The position numbers were made by a program, and so were the translations under genes. From Nocardioides antri (GTDB lineage: Bacteria > Actinomycetota > Actinomycetes > Propionibacteriales > Nocardioidaceae): a stretch of DNA of 64,000 bases. The notes under the pieces are model-generated. The model had not been told where the DNA came from, did no database searches, and saw nothing but the letters and a program-made list of their open reading frames with translations. Within the stretch, counting starts at the first letter, position 1; each line of letters begins with the position of its first letter. The DNA lies in the NCBI RefSeq assembly GCF_008373765.1, contig NZ_VUJW01000003.1:1-64000 (forward strand). The letters are read 5' to 3'. This document shows positions 17,085-25,230 of the stretch, piece by piece.

Positions 17085-18482
17085 TCAGAGCCGCTCCGGG
17101 ATCTTGGACTCGAGCTTGCTGAAGACCAGCTGACCGATGACGAGGAGCACCAGGCTGACGCCGGCGACGGAGAGGCCCCAGATCATGAGGTTCGCAGGGA
17201 GGTCGGTCCGGATCGTGTGGTCGGGGTCGGGAGTGGTGCCGACCCAGAACGCCCGCTGGATCAGGAGGACGCAGTCGGCGAGCGGGTTGAAGAGGTAGTA
17301 CTGCGCGGCGCTGCCGAAGCGCTTGTCGACCAGGCTGTAGGGGTAGATCATCGGCACGCTGAACCGGACGAACAGGTGGAGCAGGTCGACCACCTTGCTG
17401 AAGTCGCGGAAGTAGACGTTGGCCGCGCTGAACATCAGGGCGCCGGCGGTGCCGAGGGTCATGGCGATGAACAGCCCCAGGCCCAGCGCCGCCATGCCGA
17501 GCGCGTCCGGCACCCAGCCGTAGAACAGGCAGGCGACGGTCAGGATCAGCAGCTGCGGCAGGACGTGGAAGAGCGACACCAGCATGGAGGCGACGGGGAA
17601 CATCTCCCGTGGCAGCGGGAGCTTCACCACGATCGACTTGTTGCGCACGATCGAGCGGGTTCCGGCGCCGAAGGTCTCGGTGAAGAAGTGCACCACGATC
17701 AGGCCGGAGAAGACGTGGATGCCGAAGTTCTCGACCTGGTCGTGGAGTCCCAGGATCGTCCCGATCACGAACCAGTAGACGAAGAACTGGCACAGCGGAC
17801 CGATGTAGGACCAGAGCAGGCCGAGGAACGACCCCTGGTAGCGGGCACTGATCTCGCGCTTGACGAGCAGCCGGAGCAGATAGCGGCGCTGGAACACCGC
17901 GAGCAACCCGTTGCCGGCGCTCGGCGCGACCAACGGCACCGACTCGATCGCGGCGGCGTGGGCCTCGCGGGCGGCATCCAGGTCGGCCTGCTGGGCGGCG
18001 CGTCGGGCGGCCCGCCGCTCACGACGAGTACGACGACGCTCCTCGGGACTGGCCTCGGAGTCGAAGGGGGGCTCTTCGTCGTACGGCGCCGGCGCAGCGG
18101 TCGCCGAGGGCGTGAGCACGGGGACAGCCTCGTCGGTCGGCGGAGGCTCCACGGCCGGGACCGGGGCCGGAGCTGGGGCCGGAACGCCGAGGCCGAGCGA
18201 CTTCTCGTAGGCCCGGCTCGCCTTCTCGTCCTGGCGCTGCTGACGGCGCTGCCGACGGCGGGTACGACGCGACGGCCGCTCCTCCTCGACCGGTGACGGC
18301 TGCGGCGCCGCCGGCGTCAGGGTCGGCGGGAGATCCGCGGGAGGCGGGAGATCCACCGGGGGTGGGAGCTCCGCCGGAGGCGGGAACGCGAAGTCCTGCG
18401 GCGCGGCCTCAGGAGGCCGACGGCGGCGGCTCCGTTCACCGGCGTGCTTGCCCACCGCGCGACGCCGGGCGCCGAACCTCAT
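17085..18482 (-). CDS. wzm: Polysaccharide ABC exporter, permease subunit (Wzm) with long Pro/Arg-rich N-terminus
   Basis: A 465-aa protein. The C-terminal 265 residues are an ABC-2 permease with six predicted helices (LLRLLVKREISARYQGSFLG leading into the first helix). Residues 1 to about 195 are an added cytoplasmic region, first Pro-rich (FPPPAELPPPVDLPPP), then basic and Ala-rich (RRTRRERRAARRAAQ). Wzm proteins are usually about 260-280 aa, so the extension is unusual. ATG 18482 overlaps the glfT2 stop (ATGA). The operon glfT2-wzm-wzt joins polymerisation to export. Confidence 0.88.
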   Translation of the reverse strand: MRFGARRRAVGKHAGERSRRRRPPEAAPQDFAFPPPAELPPPVDLPPPADLPPTLTPAAPQPSPVEEERPSRRTRRRQRRQQRQDEKASRAYEKSLGLGVPAPAPAPVPAVEPPPTDEAVPVLTPSATAAPAPYDEEPPFDSEASPEERRRTRRERRAARRAAQQADLDAAREAHAAAIESVPLVAPSAGNGLLAVFQRRYLLRLLVKREISARYQGSFLGLLWSYIGPLCQFFVYWFVIGTILGLHDQVENFGIHVFSGLIVVHFFTETFGAGTRSIVRNKSIVVKLPLPREMFPVASMLVSLFHVLPQLLILTVACLFYGWVPDALGMAALGLGLFIAMTLGTAGALMFSAANVYFRDFSKVVDLLHLFVRFSVPMIYPYSLVDKRFGSAAQYYLFNPLADCVLLIQRAFWVGTTPDPDHTIRTDLPANLMIWGLSVAGVSLVLLVIGQLVFSKLESKIPERL

Positions 18483-20515
18483 TCGTCGTCGTTGCCTTCG
18501 AAGGTCAGCTTCCAGCGCTCCGGCGAGGTGAGCTCGGGCAGGGCCGAGCGCCACCGCTCCGCCAGCTCGTCCCATTCGCGGTAGAGCTTGGCGTGCATCT
18601 TCAGGGAGCGCGCCATCTGGTCGCGGAACTGGGCAGGGTCACGGCGGTACCACGACGCGGCGACGCCGTCGGCGGACGACACGATCGCGGAGTCGAAGTG
18701 GGCCAGCCGGTACCAGCGCTGGTCGACGTGGGGCACGATCCCCTCGGGATGCTCCCCCGACAGCTCCCGGGTCGGGAGCGCCTGGCGCACCAGACCGGCC
18801 GCGGCCATCTTGGCCTTGCCGATGGTCGTCGACGGGACCGGGACGCCCTTGCCCCGCTTCGGTGGCTTCTTGCGCCGGGGGGACGGGAAGGCGTCGAGCT
18901 CGGCCTCGGACTTGCCGTCGTCGTACTGGTCGCGCAGCGCGCGGACCTCCTGCAACCGGTGCAGGATGTCGTGGTGCATGCGGTCGGGGCCGTCGAGGAC
19001 GTCCTGGAGCGCCAGCAGGATGGTCTCGCCCGTGCCGTACTGCATCGACATCAGGCGCTTCGTGTGGTTCTCGAGGGACTCGCGGACCAGCTTGCCGCCG
19101 TGGGGGTACGGCGAGTGCAGGAGGCCGGACACGAGCCGGTTGCGCTCGTGGAAGTAAGCCTGCCAGTCGAGCGTGTCGTCCTTCTCGGTCCACGGGACGT
19201 GCCACACCGCGACACCAGGCATGGTCACCGTCGGGTAGCCCGCCGCGCCGGCGCGCAGGCCGAACTCGGCATCGTCCCACTTGATGAACATCGGCAGCGA
19301 CAGGCCGATCTCGCGGATGACCTGGGTGGGGATGAGGCACATCCACCAGCCGTTGTAGTCGACGTCGATCCGCCGGTGCATCCAGCTGGTCTGGCGCAGC
19401 GACTTCTTCGAGAAGTCGTGGCCGTGCACGCTGGGCGCCACCGGGCCCCAGAACCAGCGGTACTTCGCGATCGCCTCGCCGTAGGCGTGCATCACGGACC
19501 GGTCGTAGAGGCTGAACATCTGGCCGCCGACGAGCGACGGCGTCTTCACCAGGTCGGCGAACGCCACCGCGCGCAGGATGCCCTCGAGCTCGCACACGAC
19601 GTCGTCGTCGAGCAGCAAGACGTAGTCGGAGGCGCCCATCGAGGTCGCCTCGTTCATGGCCCGCGAGAACCCGCCGGAGCCGCCGAGGTTGGGCTGCTCG
19701 ATGATCCGCAGCTTGTTGCCGAGCCCCGCGGCCGCCGGCTCGTAGCCCGGGTCGTCGACGACCTTGTTGCTGCCCTGGTCGACCACGACGATCTCGTCGA
19801 TGATGTCGAGCACGGCCGGGTTGGTCGCGAGGTTGACCAGCTGGGCGACGCAGAAGTCGGGCCGGTTGAAGGTCGTGATGCCGATGGTGATCCGGCCGGT
19901 CCGGACCCGCTCGGTCTCGAAGCCCCAGTGGGCGTCCTCGAGCACGAGCTCGCTGTGACCGCCCTCGAGGTCGAACCAGTACCAGCCACCGTCGATGAAC
20001 GGCTTCAGCGGCAGCTCGAAGGTGACGGTCTCGCCCGCCTGGTTGTCGATGCGCTGCGAGTCGGCCCGGACGACGTGGCCCTTGGCGGTCGACCGGTAGA
20101 CGATGACCGACCCGTGGCCGCGCACCCGCGCCGTGAGCCGGACGGAGGAGAACTCGGTCCACCGGCGCCAGTAGCTGGCCGGGAACGCGTTGAAGTAGGT
20201 GCCGAGGGTGACCCGGCGGTGCGGATCGACCGCGACCCCGGTGGCGTCCTCGGTGATCCGGCCGAACCCGGACATGCCGGCGCCTCCGGCGGACTCGCTC
20301 TCGTCGTCCTCGTCCTCGGTGTCCTCACCGGCGCTGTCGAAGTCGCCGCCCGACTGGCGCGACATCGAGTCGCCGCCGGAGGAGAAGCTGGTGATCCCGC
20401 TGACGTACAGCGACTGGACGTCGAGCTCCTGGTCGGCGGGGAGGACCAGCCGTTGCACGACCCGGAACCCCTCGTCGACCGGGGCGAGGGAGGTGGCGGT
20501 GGCGGCTTCGCTCAC
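18479..20515 (-). CDS. glfT2: Galactofuranosyltransferase GlfT2 homologue
   Basis: A 678-aa protein (mycobacterial GlfT2 is about 637). It has the N-terminal beta-sandwich (LGTYFNAFPASYWRRWT), a GT-A core starting ITIGITTFNRPDFC, metal motif LLLDDDVV (about 300), catalytic-region WDDAEFGLRA (about 415), and the helical C-terminal region with WYRLAHFDSAIVSS. It should polymerise galactofuranose from UDP-Galf on a lipid carrier. Two inserts stand out: an acidic Ser/Asp/Glu stretch at about 45-80 and a basic one near 545-565 (RRKKPPKRGKG). GTG start with AAAGGAA upstream; TACCTT (20562-20557) is a likely -10 box. Confidence 0.92.
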   Translation of the reverse strand: MSEAATATSLAPVDEGFRVVQRLVLPADQELDVQSLYVSGITSFSSGGDSMSRQSGGDFDSAGEDTEDEDDESESAGGAGMSGFGRITEDATGVAVDPHRRVTLGTYFNAFPASYWRRWTEFSSVRLTARVRGHGSVIVYRSTAKGHVVRADSQRIDNQAGETVTFELPLKPFIDGGWYWFDLEGGHSELVLEDAHWGFETERVRTGRITIGITTFNRPDFCVAQLVNLATNPAVLDIIDEIVVVDQGSNKVVDDPGYEPAAAGLGNKLRIIEQPNLGGSGGFSRAMNEATSMGASDYVLLLDDDVVCELEGILRAVAFADLVKTPSLVGGQMFSLYDRSVMHAYGEAIAKYRWFWGPVAPSVHGHDFSKKSLRQTSWMHRRIDVDYNGWWMCLIPTQVIREIGLSLPMFIKWDDAEFGLRAGAAGYPTVTMPGVAVWHVPWTEKDDTLDWQAYFHERNRLVSGLLHSPYPHGGKLVRESLENHTKRLMSMQYGTGETILLALQDVLDGPDRMHHDILHRLQEVRALRDQYDDGKSEAELDAFPSPRRKKPPKRGKGVPVPSTTIGKAKMAAAGLVRQALPTRELSGEHPEGIVPHVDQRWYRLAHFDSAIVSSADGVAASWYRRDPAQFRDQMARSLKMHAKLYREWDELAERWRSALPELTSPERWKLTFEGNDDE

Positions 20516-20590
20516 GAAGGCGTGTTCCTTTTACTCGGCCGGTGCGGACGGACATCAAGGTAGCAGCGCGGCGGTGGTACACCGTGAATC

Positions 20591-20611
20591 CCCTGCTAGC
20601 CTGCGCCGGTG
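20591..20611 (+). promoter_or_regulatory. Leaderless promoter of sulfotransferase 1, shared CCCCTGCTAR module
   Basis: CCCCTGCTAGCCT contains the -10 box TAGCCT (20597-20602), 6 nt before the GTG. The same CCCCTGCTA string precedes sulfotransferase 2 and the pyruvyl transferase-like gene at the same distance from their start codons. Confidence 0.6.
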
Positions 20612-21772
20612 CCGAATGCGTCACATTCCGGCTCCGGAGGCCCGCGCCTCGTGCTCCACATCGGCGCGATGAAGACCGGGACGACCTTCCTCCAGCAGCT
20701 CCTGGCCGACCATCGCGGGGTCCTCGGCGACCACGGCTTCGGCGTGCCGCGCAACCAGGCGCTGGCGCTGCGGGGCGTGCTCAACGGCGCGCCCGCGGCG
20801 GACGCCCCCACCCGCCGGGACCGGGCCGCGCACCAGCTGCTCCGCCAGGTCCGGGAGTACGACGGCCGCGCGACGATCGTGTCCTGGGAGTTCCTCAGCT
20901 TCCTCGACCGCGCCCGCGCCCGGCGCGTGCTCGACGCCTTCCCCGGCGTGCACGCCGACGTGGTGCTGACGGTGCGCGACACCGCCCGCACGATGCCCGC
21001 CCAGTGGCAGACCACCTGCCGCAACGGCACGACGCTCCCCTGGCCGCGGTTCGCCCGCGGGATCGGCGCGTGGCTCGACCACGGCCGAGACACCCGGCCG
21101 GCGCGGCTGTTCCGTCGTACCCAGGGCGTGCCGCAGATGCTCGACGTCTGGACCGACCTCGTGGGGCCGCAGCACGTGCACGTCGTGACGGTGCCGCGCT
21201 CGACCGACGACCCGCTCCTGCTGTGGCGGCGGTTCGCCGAGGTGAGCGGCATCGATCCGGCGCTCCCCGTCGACCCCGGCGTGCGCAGCAACCCCTCGCT
21301 CGGGCACCCGTCCTGCGAGCTGCTCCGTCGCATCAACGTCGCCTTCGGGGGGAAGGTCCCGCCCGGCTGCACCCAGGTCGTCCGGGCGGTCGTCGCCCCG
21401 GACCTCGAGGCACGGGCGGGCATCGAGCCCGCTGTCCGCCTGGACGCACACGGACGGGACGTGGCGACGGCCTGGAACCGGATGGTCCGCGACGCGATCA
21501 CCGCGGCCGGGGTCGCGGTCCACGGCGACCTCGACGACCTCCCCGCGGCGCCCCCGGAGGGGGTGGAGGACATCCACCGCCCGCGGCCGGCGGAGCTGCT
21601 GGACGCCGCGGCGACCGCCCGTGCCGGCCTGGCCGGTCTCGGAGCGACCCCGCGGGCCGAGCCACCGGCCGACGTCGACACGGCCGTCGAGGAGCTCGCC
21701 GCGATGATCCGCGAGGCCGCCGGGATCGACCTCACGGCCGCCCGCCGCGAGCGGGGTCGCGGGCGGGGGTGA
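20609..21772 (+). CDS. Sulfotransferase-like protein 1
   Basis: A 387-aa protein. The 5'-phosphosulfate loop of PAPS-dependent sulfotransferases is at residues about 18-28 (GAMKTGTTFLQ, with its catalytic-type Lys); the second signature region reads VLTVRDTARTMPAQWQTTCRNG (about 125-145, first 20 residues shown in part: TVRDTARTMPAQWQ). It probably moves sulfate from PAPS to a sugar hydroxyl on a cell-surface glycan; the acceptor is unknown. It belongs to a subgroup with sulfotransferase 2 (TVRDTA…QWQTxCRNG) distinct from copies 3-5. Divergent from glfT2, so it may respond to the same region; GTG start is leaderless (TAGCCT 6 nt upstream). Confidence 0.8.
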   Translation: MPNASHSGSGGPRLVLHIGAMKTGTTFLQQLLADHRGVLGDHGFGVPRNQALALRGVLNGAPAADAPTRRDRAAHQLLRQVREYDGRATIVSWEFLSFLDRARARRVLDAFPGVHADVVLTVRDTARTMPAQWQTTCRNGTTLPWPRFARGIGAWLDHGRDTRPARLFRRTQGVPQMLDVWTDLVGPQHVHVVTVPRSTDDPLLLWRRFAEVSGIDPALPVDPGVRSNPSLGHPSCELLRRINVAFGGKVPPGCTQVVRAVVAPDLEARAGIEPAVRLDAHGRDVATAWNRMVRDAITAAGVAVHGDLDDLPAAPPEGVEDIHRPRPAELLDAAATARAGLAGLGATPRAEPPADVDTAVEELAAMIREAAGIDLTAARRERGRGRG

Positions 21773-21795
21773 GCGGCAGAGGAGGCTCCGCAAGC

Positions 21796-21817
21796 CCCTG
21801 CTAATCTCCGCCGCATG
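21796..21817 (+). promoter_or_regulatory. Leaderless promoter of sulfotransferase 2, shared CCCCTGCTAR module
   Basis: CCCCTGCTAATCT holds the -10 box TAATCT (21802-21807), 7 nt before the ATG. Although sulfotransferase 1 ends only 42 bases upstream, this gives gene 2 its own transcript. Confidence 0.6.
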
Positions 21818-23212
21818 GCCCTGCGATGGCTGGACCGCGACCGCCGCGACAGGCCCGCACCCATCTACCTCCACATCGGCGGCCCCAGCACCGGTACGAC
21901 GTACCTCCAGCGGCTGATGGCGGCCAACGCGGACGTCCTCAGCCGCGACGGGTACCTCCTGCCGGGCGAGAGCTGGCGGGACGTCGTGCTCGCCACCCAC
22001 GACGCGCTGAACACGGCCAAGAAGACCGACCTGGCCGCCGCAGCCGGCGGCCGGTGGGACCGGCTGGCCGAGGAGATGCTCGCGCACCGCGGCAAGGCGA
22101 CGGTGCTGTCGATGGAGTTCCTCTGCTGGGCCAAGCCCGAGGCCGCCGAGCGCATCATCGCGTCTCTCGGCGACGCCGAGGTGCACGTCATCCTGACGGT
22201 GCGCGACACCGCGGCGGTGCTGCGGTCGCAGTGGCAGACCAACTGCCGCAACGGCGCTGAGGTGCCCCTCCGGCGCCTGATCTGGGGACTCCGGCAGGTC
22301 GTGGAGAAGGACGGTCAGCCGTCCAGCCGGCCGGAGCGGATGATCGACCGGGCCATGGGGGTGCCCCGGATGGTCGACACCTGGGTGCCGCTGGTCGGCG
22401 CCGAGCGGTTCCACGTGGTCACGGTGCCGCTGAGCAGCCCCGACCCGGACCTGCTGTGGAAGCGGTTCGCCGGGGTCATCGGCATCAACGCCGGACGCTG
22501 TCGCGAGCGGTCGGTCGAGAGCAACCCGTCCCTGGGGCTGCCGTCCAGCGAGCTGATGCGGCTGCTCAACATCGAGCTCGGCCCGGTGAACCGCACGGAC
22601 TACCTCCGCACGATGAAGTCGCTGCTCGCCCGCGACATCCTCGGCGAGCGTGCGTCGCAGGAGCGGAAGGTCACCCTCAACCGTCCCGGCCAGAACCTCT
22701 CGGCACGGTGGAACGGGCGGTTGCGCACGGCGATCACGACCAGCGGCGTCGACCTCGTCGGCGACCTCGACGACCTCCCGGTCGGCCGGGCCGGCAAGGA
22801 CGTCCCGGCTGAGCTCGAGGCCCCGACCGACGAGGAGCTGCTGTTCGCGGCGGCGTGGGCGCGCAAGGGCCTCGAGGAGGCCATCGCGTCGCTCGAGGAG
22901 AAGGTCGCGCAGCTGCGCGAGGAGCAGGGGTACGACGCCGCGTCGGCCGAAGGCCGCGGCGACCATTCCCCCGACACGTCCCACGACACGGACGACACCG
23001 ACGACCAGGGCTCCGACGAGGACCACGGGTCCGACGACGACCCCGAGGACGCGGGCCTCGACCGCAACGCACTGCTGGAGCGTCAGCTGAAGGACCGCAC
23101 GCCCGAGATCCGGCTCGCGCTGACGGAGATCATCGGACTGGTGCGGCGGGCGATGCCGCTCGGCGCCGAGCTGGCGGCAGCCCGGACTAGCGCGTCGAGA
23201 TCCGCTCGATGA
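21815..23212 (+). CDS. Sulfotransferase-like protein 2, with Lys-less PAPS loop and acidic/coiled C-terminus
   Basis: A 465-aa paralogue of sulfotransferase 1. The PAPS loop reads GGPSTGTTYLQ: the Lys found in the other four copies (PKTGTT/PKSGTT/MKTGTT) is Ser. TVRDTAAVLRSQWQTNCRNG follows as in copy 1. About 110 extra residues at the C-terminus comprise a coiled coil (LEEKVAQLREEQG), an Asp/Ser/Thr-rich linker (about 390-410) and a helical end (ALTEIIGLVRRAMP) a little like the DUF6752-type protein nearby. It may be inactive, or have altered chemistry or a regulatory role. The last 26 bases overlap the convergent tagD gene. Confidence 0.75.
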   Translation: MALRWLDRDRRDRPAPIYLHIGGPSTGTTYLQRLMAANADVLSRDGYLLPGESWRDVVLATHDALNTAKKTDLAAAAGGRWDRLAEEMLAHRGKATVLSMEFLCWAKPEAAERIIASLGDAEVHVILTVRDTAAVLRSQWQTNCRNGAEVPLRRLIWGLRQVVEKDGQPSSRPERMIDRAMGVPRMVDTWVPLVGAERFHVVTVPLSSPDPDLLWKRFAGVIGINAGRCRERSVESNPSLGLPSSELMRLLNIELGPVNRTDYLRTMKSLLARDILGERASQERKVTLNRPGQNLSARWNGRLRTAITTSGVDLVGDLDDLPVGRAGKDVPAELEAPTDEELLFAAAWARKGLEEAIASLEEKVAQLREEQGYDAASAEGRGDHSPDTSHDTDDTDDQGSDEDHGSDDDPEDAGLDRNALLERQLKDRTPEIRLALTEIIGLVRRAMPLGAELAAARTSASRSAR

Positions 23213-23582
23213 CCGCGGTGGTGGAGATGGCGGGGGTCCGGGGCAGGTAGACGACCTCGCAGATGTCGCGGAACTCGTCGAACTTGCCCTCCCAGTCGTC
23301 GCCCATCACGAGGACGTCGGCGTCGAAGGCCGTGAGGTACTCCCGCTTGCTCTCGAGCGACTCCTCGAGGAAGACCTCGTCGACGGCCGCGAGCGCACGC
23401 ACGATCGCCATCCGCTCGTGCTCGGGGAAGACCGGGGCCCGGCCCTTCTTGCGCTCGTTCAGCGCGTCGGACGAAACCCCCACCACGAGTCGGTCGCCCA
23501 GCGCCGCGGCGCGGTCGATCACGTTGAGGTGTCCGACGTGGAAGACGTCGAAGGTTCCGAAGGTGAGCACGGTTCTTGGCAC
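23187..23582 (-). CDS. tagD: Glycerol-3-phosphate cytidylyltransferase-like protein
   Basis: A 131-aa protein with the cytidylyltransferase motifs GTFDVFHVGHLNV (HxGH), a Lys pair in NERKKG, and the C-terminal ISTT loop (RTPAISTTAVIERI). Length and motifs fit TagD, which makes CDP-glycerol for teichoic-acid-like polymers or glycerol-phosphate substituents. No TagB/F polymerase is visible in the window, so CDP-glycerol may decorate the galactofuranan, perhaps through the LicD-like protein. GTG 23582 puts the first strand at residue 4; GGAAGGA lies upstream. The end overlaps sulfotransferase 2 tail to tail. Confidence 0.85.
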   Translation of the reverse strand: MPRTVLTFGTFDVFHVGHLNVIDRAAALGDRLVVGVSSDALNERKKGRAPVFPEHERMAIVRALAAVDEVFLEESLESKREYLTAFDADVLVMGDDWEGKFDEFRDICEVVYLPRTPAISTTAVIERISTR

Positions 23583-23665
23583 GAGATCGGATCCTTCCAC
23601 GCGGCCGACCGGTAACCCAAACACCGACCCACGACCACGCTCCGCCGGCCACACCTGCGGCCGTT

Positions 23666-23671
23666 ATAGTC
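23666..23671 (+). promoter_or_regulatory. -10 box upstream of the coiled-coil gene
   Basis: TATAGT gives a predicted leader of roughly 50 nt for the DUF6752-like gene at 23730. It probably drives the run DUF6752-like – sulfotransferase 3 – LicD fusion. Confidence 0.45.
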
Positions 23672-23729
23672 TGGCGCTGGTTTCCCGCGTGTCGGGTGCA
23701 GCCGCCGAGACACGATGAGCGAGGTAGCA

Positions 23730-24047
23730 GTGAGCAAGCGATCCGACGATCCTGGGCAGGGTGACCTCGAGGACCGGCTGAGCGCCATCGAGGACCGCCT
23801 GGCGGCCGTCGAGGACGCGCTCGGGTCGTCGTCCCGGCCGGGCCGTCGCGGCCGGTCGCTCCGACGCGGTGGCGGGGCCCTCGAGCAGCGCCTCACCGAG
23901 GTCGAGACCGAGCTGCAGGAGAGCCGGCGGCTGAACATGCGGCTGGCGGAGCTGACCGACATCGTCCAGGAGCTGCTCGTCCCGATGGCCCAGCAGGACC
24001 AGGAGCTGCTGGAGGAGCGCCTGAAGCGCTACTCCGCGTCCCTGTGA
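23730..24047 (+). CDS. Small coiled-coil protein, DUF6752-like
   Basis: A 105-aa protein. The N-terminal part is a predicted coiled coil (LEDRLSAIEDRLAAVEDAL, then LEQRLTEVETELQESRR), separated by a basic Gly/Arg linker; the C-terminal third (LRLAELTDIVQELLVPMA-like, ending ELLEERLKRYSASL) is like DUF6752. Function unknown; such proteins occur beside sulfotransferases in Nocardioides-type genomes and could hold them in a complex. GTG 23730 is chosen because GAGG lies 5 nt before it; ATG 23715 would add five residues. Confidence 0.7.
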   Translation: MSKRSDDPGQGDLEDRLSAIEDRLAAVEDALGSSSRPGRRGRSLRRGGGALEQRLTEVETELQESRRLNMRLAELTDIVQELLVPMAQQDQELLEERLKRYSASL

Positions 24048-24116
24048 GCCCTGTGACCCGGCGGCGACGAGCGGCACGCACCGACGTACTTGCGAGAGAG
24101 TGACACCAGGGACCCC

Positions 24117-25226
24117 ATGGCAACGCACGTCTACTTCCACGTCGGCGCACCCAAGACCGGCACCACCTTCCTGCAGGGGGTGATGCGCCACAACCGCCAG
24201 CTCCTCAAGGAGCAGGGAGTCCTCTACCCCGGCTCCTCCGCGCGCGACCACCTGCACGCGTCCCAGGTCGTCCGCGAGGCCACGAAGCACCCGCGCCGCC
24301 AGGACCGGCTCGAGGCGTGGGACCGGCTGGCCGACGAGCTGGCGGCGTGGCCCGGCGTCGGGATCATCAGCCACGAGTTCTTCGGGATGGCGACCGAGGA
24401 GCAGGCGCAGGCCGCGCTCGAGCGGCTGGCGCCGGCCGAGGTCCACATCGTCCTGACCGCCCGCGACTACGTGCGCCAGTTCGCCGCGGACTGGCAGGAG
24501 TCGCTGAAGATGGGGCTCGACCTCCCGCTCGACGACTTCCTGCGTCGCGCCGACCGCAACCGGCTTCCGCGCCCGTGGGGCTGGAACGCCCACGACATCG
24601 TCGGGACGCTGGAGCGCTGGGGCTCCACCCTTCCGCCCGAGCAGGTCCACGTGGTGACGGTCCCCCAGGCCGGCGCGCCGCGCGACCTGCTGCTGCGCCG
24701 GTTCTGCTCGGTGGTGCAGGTCGACCCCGATTCGCTCGACCTCACCGCCGCGTTCAGCAACCAGTCGCTCGGCGTCGTCCAGGCCGAGCTGCTGCGGCGC
24801 CTGAAGGCGCACCTGACCACCCCGCTCGACGAGGCGCCCGAGCGGCACCGCTGGCTGCGCGGCTACTTCGCGCACGAGGTGCTGCTGGCGCAGGGCGGCG
24901 ATCGGTTCACGCTCCGGCCGGAGCAGGCCGAGGTGCTGGCCGAGCGCGGCCGCGCCGCGATCGACGCCGTCCGGACGGCCGGCTACGACGTCGTCGGGGA
25001 CCTCGACGAGCTGCTCCCCGCGCCGCACAACCCGGACCTGCGGCACCCGTCGGACGTCACCGACGGCGAGGTGCTGGAGGCCGCCCTGGTCGCGATCGAG
25101 CGGATGCTGACCGACGTGCGCTCGCTCAGCCTGCCGCGCGAGCGCAAGCGGCGGCGCGCGGCGAAGCGGGTGGGGCCGCGCGTACGCCGCCGCCTGCGCC
25201 GCGCCCTGACCGGCGGGGGCTCCTGA
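24117..25226 (+). CDS. Sulfotransferase-like protein 3
   Basis: A 369-aa protein starting MATHVYFHVGAPKTGTTFLQ, with the PAPS loop intact (PKTGTT). The second signature is LTARDYVRQFAADWQESLK, the pattern (TARDxxRQxAxxWQExxK) shared with copies 4 and 5 but not 1 and 2. The C-terminus is Arg-rich (ERKRRRAAKRVGPRVRRRLR), suggesting contact with membrane or acidic polymer. ATG 24117 begins exactly at the conserved strand. The gene is 69 bases after the coiled-coil gene and 4 bases before the LicD fusion, so these act as an operon. Confidence 0.85.
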   Translation: MATHVYFHVGAPKTGTTFLQGVMRHNRQLLKEQGVLYPGSSARDHLHASQVVREATKHPRRQDRLEAWDRLADELAAWPGVGIISHEFFGMATEEQAQAALERLAPAEVHIVLTARDYVRQFAADWQESLKMGLDLPLDDFLRRADRNRLPRPWGWNAHDIVGTLERWGSTLPPEQVHVVTVPQAGAPRDLLLRRFCSVVQVDPDSLDLTAAFSNQSLGVVQAELLRRLKAHLTTPLDEAPERHRWLRGYFAHEVLLAQGGDRFTLRPEQAEVLAERGRAAIDAVRTAGYDVVGDLDELLPAPHNPDLRHPSDVTDGEVLEAALVAIERMLTDVRSLSLPRERKRRRAAKRVGPRVRRRLRRALTGGGS

Positions 25227-25230
25227 CCCC

